From: Gossypium raimondii
Taxonomy: Eukaryota; Streptophyta; Magnoliopsida; Malvales; Malvaceae
Direction of reading: 5' to 3'
Assembly: GCF_025698545.1 (NCBI RefSeq)
Contig: NC_068577.1
Location: 23,701,250-23,765,249, forward strand
Length of the DNA: 64,000 nt
Below the pieces are notes generated by a model. The model had not been told where the DNA came from. It worked only from the letters and a program-made list of their open reading frames with translations, and made no database searches. Of this stretch, positions 58,931-64,000 are shown piece after piece. A program made the position numbers and the translations under genes. The first letter of the stretch is position 1; the number at the start of each line of letters is the position of its first letter.

Positions 58931-61404
58931 TGTCGAAACCGCTTTTTGAAAACAAAAATTTAGTTGTCGACTTTTAAAAATAAAACTGGAGTCGCCACCG
59001 ATCCTTTTATTAAGGTGTGATCGGCCCACCTTAAAAAAATTATTTTGGCCTACGAATTTTGAGAAAACGAGTCCGAGTCGATTCATTTGAGGAAGCGTTA
59101 GCACCCTCGTAACGCCCAAAATCGGTACCAAATTGATTATTTAATGTCTTGGTGTCGAAATTTTAAAAAGATTTTAAAAGAGAAATTTTAACTCGCAAAC
59201 GAGTCAAAAAAAATATTCTTATTTCAAAGAAATAAAACACCAGACCCAGTAAGTTAGGGCCCAATATTTTTAAATCTTCAAAATTCCGAATATTGCCTTT
59301 TCTTTTTGAAATCCTTATTTCGAGATAATAAAATGTCATGACCAGTAAGTTAGGACCCAACATTTTTGAATTCCCGAGAATAAGCTTTTATTTGAAATTT
59401 GTACGAATTTATTGTAAAATAAATACTCGGTTTTCTAAATTCATCGAAAAATAATCACAATCCAGTAAGTTAGGATACGATCTTTCTCGAGAATCATGAA
59501 TTCCAAATATTTAAAAACTTCTGAAATATGATGATTTAAATGCTTCGATAAAACCAAAATATATTTCCCAAAAGGGCATGTTAAAAGTTAATGCATAATA
59601 TGAAATCAAAATTTAAATTTAAATCACACATGTACATGTATTTACAAAAATATATATATAAATATAAGCACATACAAGTAAACTTAAAAATACATATATG
59701 CATAGGTTTAACACACATATAAGGACACGTATAAAACACATCAATCCAAAACCCAATAAAATGTATGTACGTATTTGGATATCATGAAAATAGAAAGTTT
59801 GGATGTGTACATATTTATAAAACAAAATGTATAAGTATATAGGTGAAATATAAAGTAGGTGAAAGTTGAAAATAAAAAGAAAATACTAGAAAATATATGT
59901 ATATACAAAATAAAAAGAGAATATATATAATATAATGTATATGAAAGCTAGAACAATAAACCCTATAAAATTTAACACGTATGAATGCTAGCATGTAAAA
60001 AGCTAAAAATATTTAATATGCATGTGGAAAATGTAGGGTAATAAAAGGAAAAAACATATGCACAAAATATAAATAGGTCGACATGTACTATAAAAACTGC
60101 ATATATATGTTGTAAAAGAGACAATGCGTGCATACTATATGTAAAAAAATGCATATATATATATTATATAAAAAACCATGCGTATGAATGAATATAGAAA
60201 TAATAATAGTAATAATGATGATAATAAATAATATAACAACAATAATAAATAATGGGAGAAAATAAATTTTTTAAAAACAGCAAATCGCAAAAAAAAGGAC
60301 TAAATAGTTAAAAAATTAAAATAACTAGAAATCAATGAAATTTAGGCAAAATAATGAGTCAAATCACGACACGCGAGTTACATGGAGGGCCAAATCGAAA
60401 ATAATCCGCCTCTCCAAAACGGTGTGCAGTGATATGGGCTGAATTGAACAACGGCAGAAACATGCGGGCCAAATTAAAAATAAACAAAATTTTATTTGAA
60501 AACGATTTAGAAAATTGAAGGACCAAACGCGCAAATAGACCATTTAAGGTCAGGACGCGCGGACCCTGCCTGTGGGCCGGGTCAACGCACGGATCCTGCC
60601 CCTAAAACGGTGCCGTTTTGTTCCTTCTATTTAAACCAATTTTTCTCTTGTTTTTTTTACCTGCAGCAAACAAAAACTAAAAGAAAGGTTGAAAGAAAAA
60701 AAAATAAAAATAGAATAGACCCAAACTCTTGCTAGGGTTTATCTTAAAAAGTCCCTTTTGTGCCGCCACTCAGCCACGCACCACGGCTCCGATTGCGACG
60801 GAGGTAGCACCGACTTGACGACTCCGGTGTGAGAGGTAAGTCCTTTCTTTTTTTATTTTTGCTTATAAAATAAAATAAAAAGATCAAAAGAACAGAAAAT
60901 ATAGGAAAGAAAAAAAAACTGATTCACCTTCAAAAAAAATGTTTTGTATTCTCTGTATTTTCTTTCTTTTCGTATCTTTTACACTCTTTTTTTCAGTATC
61001 CCCCTATTACATATTCGATAACGGCTTTAAATAGCCGAAAATGAGGAAAAAACGAACCCAAATCCAAAGAAATCTATCCTGTTTTTTCGTTGGCATATTG
61101 TTGTTCTGTTCCCTTTTCTTTGTTGTTCGGTTTTACGTTTGTTGTTTGCAGTAATGTCAAGGCGTTTGAGCGACGCACGATGGGGAGGGTCGTGGTGCGT
61201 GATTCGCGGCGGCGTGCAAGGGTGAGCGGCGGCAGCGTTGAAGCAAATAGGCTCCTAGGGTTTCTGTTATTTTGTTTTTGTGTGGGCTAGGTTTAGTGGG
61301 TTGGGTCTAGTATTTGGGCTGCTTGTTGGGCTTTGTAAAAAAATTGGACTTTATTTATTTATTTGGTTTATGCATGCGGGCCCGGGCTAATTGGGCCTGC
61401 TACA
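58931..61404 (-). mobile_element. Solo LTR, family B, copy 3
   Basis: 2474 bp, TGTCGAAACC to GGGCCTGCTACA, with perfect duplications TAACT (58926-58930 and 61405-61409). Same ends and same GAGTCGCCACCG block as copies 1 and 2. It has repeated CCAGTAAGTTAGG lines (59238, 59342, 59463) separated by about 100 bp and a TATA box at 61026. A GC-rich stretch with AAAACGGTGCCGTTTT (60604-60619) is a near-perfect palindrome. Confidence 0.93.
61026..61033 (-). promoter_or_regulatory. TATA box of solo LTR copy 3
   Basis: The minus strand reads GGCTATTTAAAGCC, equivalent to the box in copy 2. Confidence 0.55.
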
Positions 61405-61923
61405 TAACTTTCTCAATTTCTATATTTTCGTTGAACCTTTTCTATTTTTGAAATTTTGATTTATTGTTTTCAATTTTTAGAAATTCCAATTTTTGAAAAG
61501 AAATTAAAAGTTATTACAAAATTTCTAAAGTATATAAATTTTATTTTTATTTAAATTTTTTAAAATATTTTTATAAAATTTTCAATTTTTATATATTATT
61601 TTGACTTTTAAATTTTGCATTTATATATTTTAGAATTTTATAGATTTTTATTTTTTATTTTAAAAATTTTGAATTATTTATATATATATATTTTTTACTT
61701 TTTAATCAATATAATGCAAATAATATTAAAAAACAAAAAGAAGTCAGACATTGCACATTCTAATAGCGTCACATGGTAGTCTTGATTTTTTTTAAACCCC
61801 ATGGGCTAATTTGGGTAATGGGTGATAGTTGAAGTACCAAACTGAGATGAAAAATAATTTAAGTACCAAAGTGGAAAAACTAGTACAATTTGGGGGTCAA
61901 ATTAAGCATTAAGTCTTTTTATT

Positions 61924-64000
61924 TAACAAAATTATTCTTTTAAAAGGTTTTATTTAAAAAATTTATTTTTACTATTATTATTGAGAATTTATTATTAAAC
62001 CATAAATAGAGAACTACTTATTTTTTTAATTTTTTTTATTATGTGAAAATTTAAGATTCAATATATCTTAATTTGACATAATTTAACTTATTTACTTTTA
62101 AAAATGTTATTGGTATATCCAAACTAATAATATTGTTAATGGTGTGAATTTTTAAAATAATCTAATGCATTCAATTGACACATAAATTATTATTAATTGT
62201 GTTATACTCCCTCACCAATCGAAGACACGTGGCAGCACGAAAGGCCACCTCAATAACATACTCTACCAGATTAGACGGGAGGTAGCTATTCAAGGAAGCT
62301 AACCACTTGCTCCCTAGAATGTAGCCACCACTCATTCCTCCAAGCACTCGGCCTTCTATTAAAAACGTGATCCTTCTAGTCATCAAACCCCACATGGACT
62401 CAACTACTCTGTACTTCAAATTAGAAGAAATGATAAGAATATGTCCCATCACAGACATTCTTATCCCATCGAGGAAATTCGCCCCAAGCGTCCATAATAA
62501 TGGTTTGATGATGGGTTCGCCATATTAATGCTACCTAACACAAGACATTGCCTATAAATAGCCCACAAAATGATGAAGAAATGATCGACTCTTCAACATA
62601 TTAGCCTACAGCCCTACACTTTGCCACTTCACTCCCAGCTTTCTCCTTCAACACTCTCATTCTCTCTACTCTTCGGCCCTCCGCCCAGATAGAGTGAACT
62701 AACCTCCATCAACATCACCACTTCCTCTTCCGTGATTCCTCCTTGTTGATTCCATACATCAACAAATTAAATGTGATTGATTGAATTTCACGATGATAAT
62801 GATTACGTTATCAAATAACAATAAAAGAAATTCACATTCTCACTGTATTGATGCCATTTTAATGATAGCAATTACATAACTAAAAAAACTTATGTCTTTT
62901 AAAAAACATTAATATTTTTTATTTTAAAAATAATGTGTTGATTGTTTATTTAGTCACCTATATTTTATCTACTAGATATTTAATTAAATTACATAGTATT
63001 TATTATAATTTATTTGTATTGGTTTTAACTAAATTACATTGTATTTATTGTTAGTATGTTTAATGTTAGAAACAAAATAGCCCAACAAATATAAATTTTA
63101 GAGTAATTAGATAAATTGCATGAAATATTTATTTTCCTTGTAAATTTTATTAGTAATCATATCGAAAACTTTTTGTTTAACATGTTACATAAGGTGATTT
63201 GGTTTTGTTTCTTTTTAGAGAAATTTGTTTCCTAAAGTATTATTGATAATTTTATAATAATTAGTATTTTTTTCAAATTTAAAATTTTATAGTTGTGTAA
63301 TTACAATTTACAATACCCACATGACATACGTAATTATAATGTAATTACACTCCATCAACAAAATGCATCTAAATAATTAGAACTTCTTGTAACTACTAGA
63401 GGTGTAATTACTACCTTAATACTTACACTTTCATTCAATTAGTTTATGATGTTCAACAGATTTAATGCATTAACACATGGAGAAGCTTAATTATAACATA
63501 AATATTAAAATAGCTTGTCATAACATAAAGAATATTTAGTAAAATTCAAACTTAAAATTAAAAGAATGAGTCAAACTCTAGTAAAATAAACATCTTCAAA
63601 ATAAGTAAAATAATTTCCTTTTAGTGGCTAAAATTACCAAATGAAAAAAAAGTATATTGTTAATTTATGTATTAAAATGTGTTAAAAATAATACTCCTAT
63701 AAAATGAAGCATTATAATGTTGTCAATATAGACCTACTAATAATATCATAAAAGCAAAAAAAAAATTATACCCAATTAAGAAGGATTAAGTGCAAATTTC
63801 AACATAATAGAGTATTAGATTCAACTACATTAAATAAATGTAGAAAGATCTCTTAGGTCCTTCTCGATTTCAAAATCAATCAATTTGGTCCCTCTAAAAA
63901 TGAGTAATTTAATCTCTAATAGTTTGCAAGAATGAGTGAATAAGGACAATTACTTACACCGTTAATGTCCAATTTAATAAGCACTCTATGTCAACCTCCT
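61924..64000. other. Intergenic DNA to the window end
   Basis: No gene supported. 62200-62770 is less AT-rich and promoter-like (see separate entry). 62820-64000 is AT-rich; 63850-63930 has TTGGTCCCTCTAAAAA-type words common in small noncoding plant repeats. Confidence 0.5.
62220..62560 (+). promoter_or_regulatory. Promoter-like segment, perhaps an LTR remnant
   Basis: An ACACGTGGC G-box-like motif lies near 62225 and a CTATAAATAGCC TATA box near 62551, followed by C/T-rich sequence (62590-62750) with many CTC and TTC words, as in a 5' untranslated leader. No coding sequence follows. Terminal repeats and target duplications could not be found. Confidence 0.35.

Larger units (their letters stand above)
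58574..61915. mobile_element. TIR element (Mutator-like MITE type) split by a solo LTR
   Basis: Long inverted ends: the left starts GGCTTAATGCTCAATTTGG, the right (read inward) GACTTAATGCTTAATTTGA. They stay similar for about 100 bp, with shared TTTGGTAC and ATTTTTCAT words. The flanks TTTTTATT (58566-58573 and 61916-61923) match over 8 bp, but lie in T-rich DNA so could be chance; 9 bp would be expected for Mutator-like elements. A solo LTR (58931-61404) is inserted; without it and one 5-bp duplication the element is 863 bp with no gene. Confidence 0.75.

Noticed and set aside
61090..61290. ORF starting MAYCCSVPFSLL with a hydrophobic start
   Set aside because: Within the solo LTR upstream region; no counterpart open in the other two copies and no family recognised.
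62171..62458. Minus-strand ORF of 95 codons
   Set aside because: It runs against the apparent promoter direction of the block, has no recognisable domain, and no splice or start context supports it.
62198..62764. A complete solo LTR with TG...CA ends
   Set aside because: TG at 62198 and AACA at 62764 can be paired, but the flanking 5-bp sequences do not match (TTAAT versus AATTA).

Overview
This is a repeat-dominated stretch of a dicot nuclear genome. The organism is most likely a cotton (Gossypium) or close Malvaceae relative. That is inference from the character of the LTR sequences (for example degenerate CACACGGCC-type tracts in a chromovirus LTR, and AAACG-CGTTTT palindromes) and from the look of the few host genes; it was not tested by a search. 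There are no bacterial-type operons, CRISPR arrays, rRNA genes or convincing tRNA genes.

Host genes are few. I support three apparently intact ones: a single-exon SAUR auxin-response gene (34144-34590, minus), a three-exon plastid ribosome-binding factor A gene (54533-55615, plus), and a very small three-exon gene for mitochondrial ATP synthase subunit e (57378-58387, minus). A RING-H2 gene (11045-11670) is broken by stops and a frameshift.

Everything else is layered mobile DNA. From left to right: (1) a decayed minus-strand Ty3/gypsy chromovirus (1-5381); (2) a three-level nest in which an older LTR-like remnant (5382-5909 and 9868 to about 10900) was split by a chromovirus solo LTR (5910-9867), itself split by a second-family solo LTR (6119-7936, target duplication AATCC); (3) a complete but dead Ty1/copia element (13048-17421, duplication GATAT); (4) a long-LTR copia element (19221-31327, duplication GTGAC) whose RNase H region holds another solo LTR (26625-28518); (5) a TIR element of PIF/Harbinger type (34938-38973, duplication TTA) just upstream of the SAUR gene, carrying an EIN3/EIL1 fragment, three exons of a plastid-protein gene and a 120-bp tandem array; (6) an L1-type LINE scrap (40830-41560); (7) a CACTA (En/Spm) transposon (about 41575-51741) with both transposon genes, interrupted by a hAT-type MITE (44366-44770) and a solo LTR (47202-49917, duplication TTCAT); (8) the RbfA and ATP synthase e gene island; (9) a TIR element (58574-61915) split by a third solo LTR of the same family (58931-61404, duplication TAACT).

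The most interesting item is the gene-fragment-carrying TIR element at 34938-38973. It places the 5' part of a plastid protein gene, with splice sites and frame preserved, upstream of and on the same strand as the N-terminal part of an ethylene-signalling transcription factor. The whole element sits in the upstream region of an auxin-response gene.
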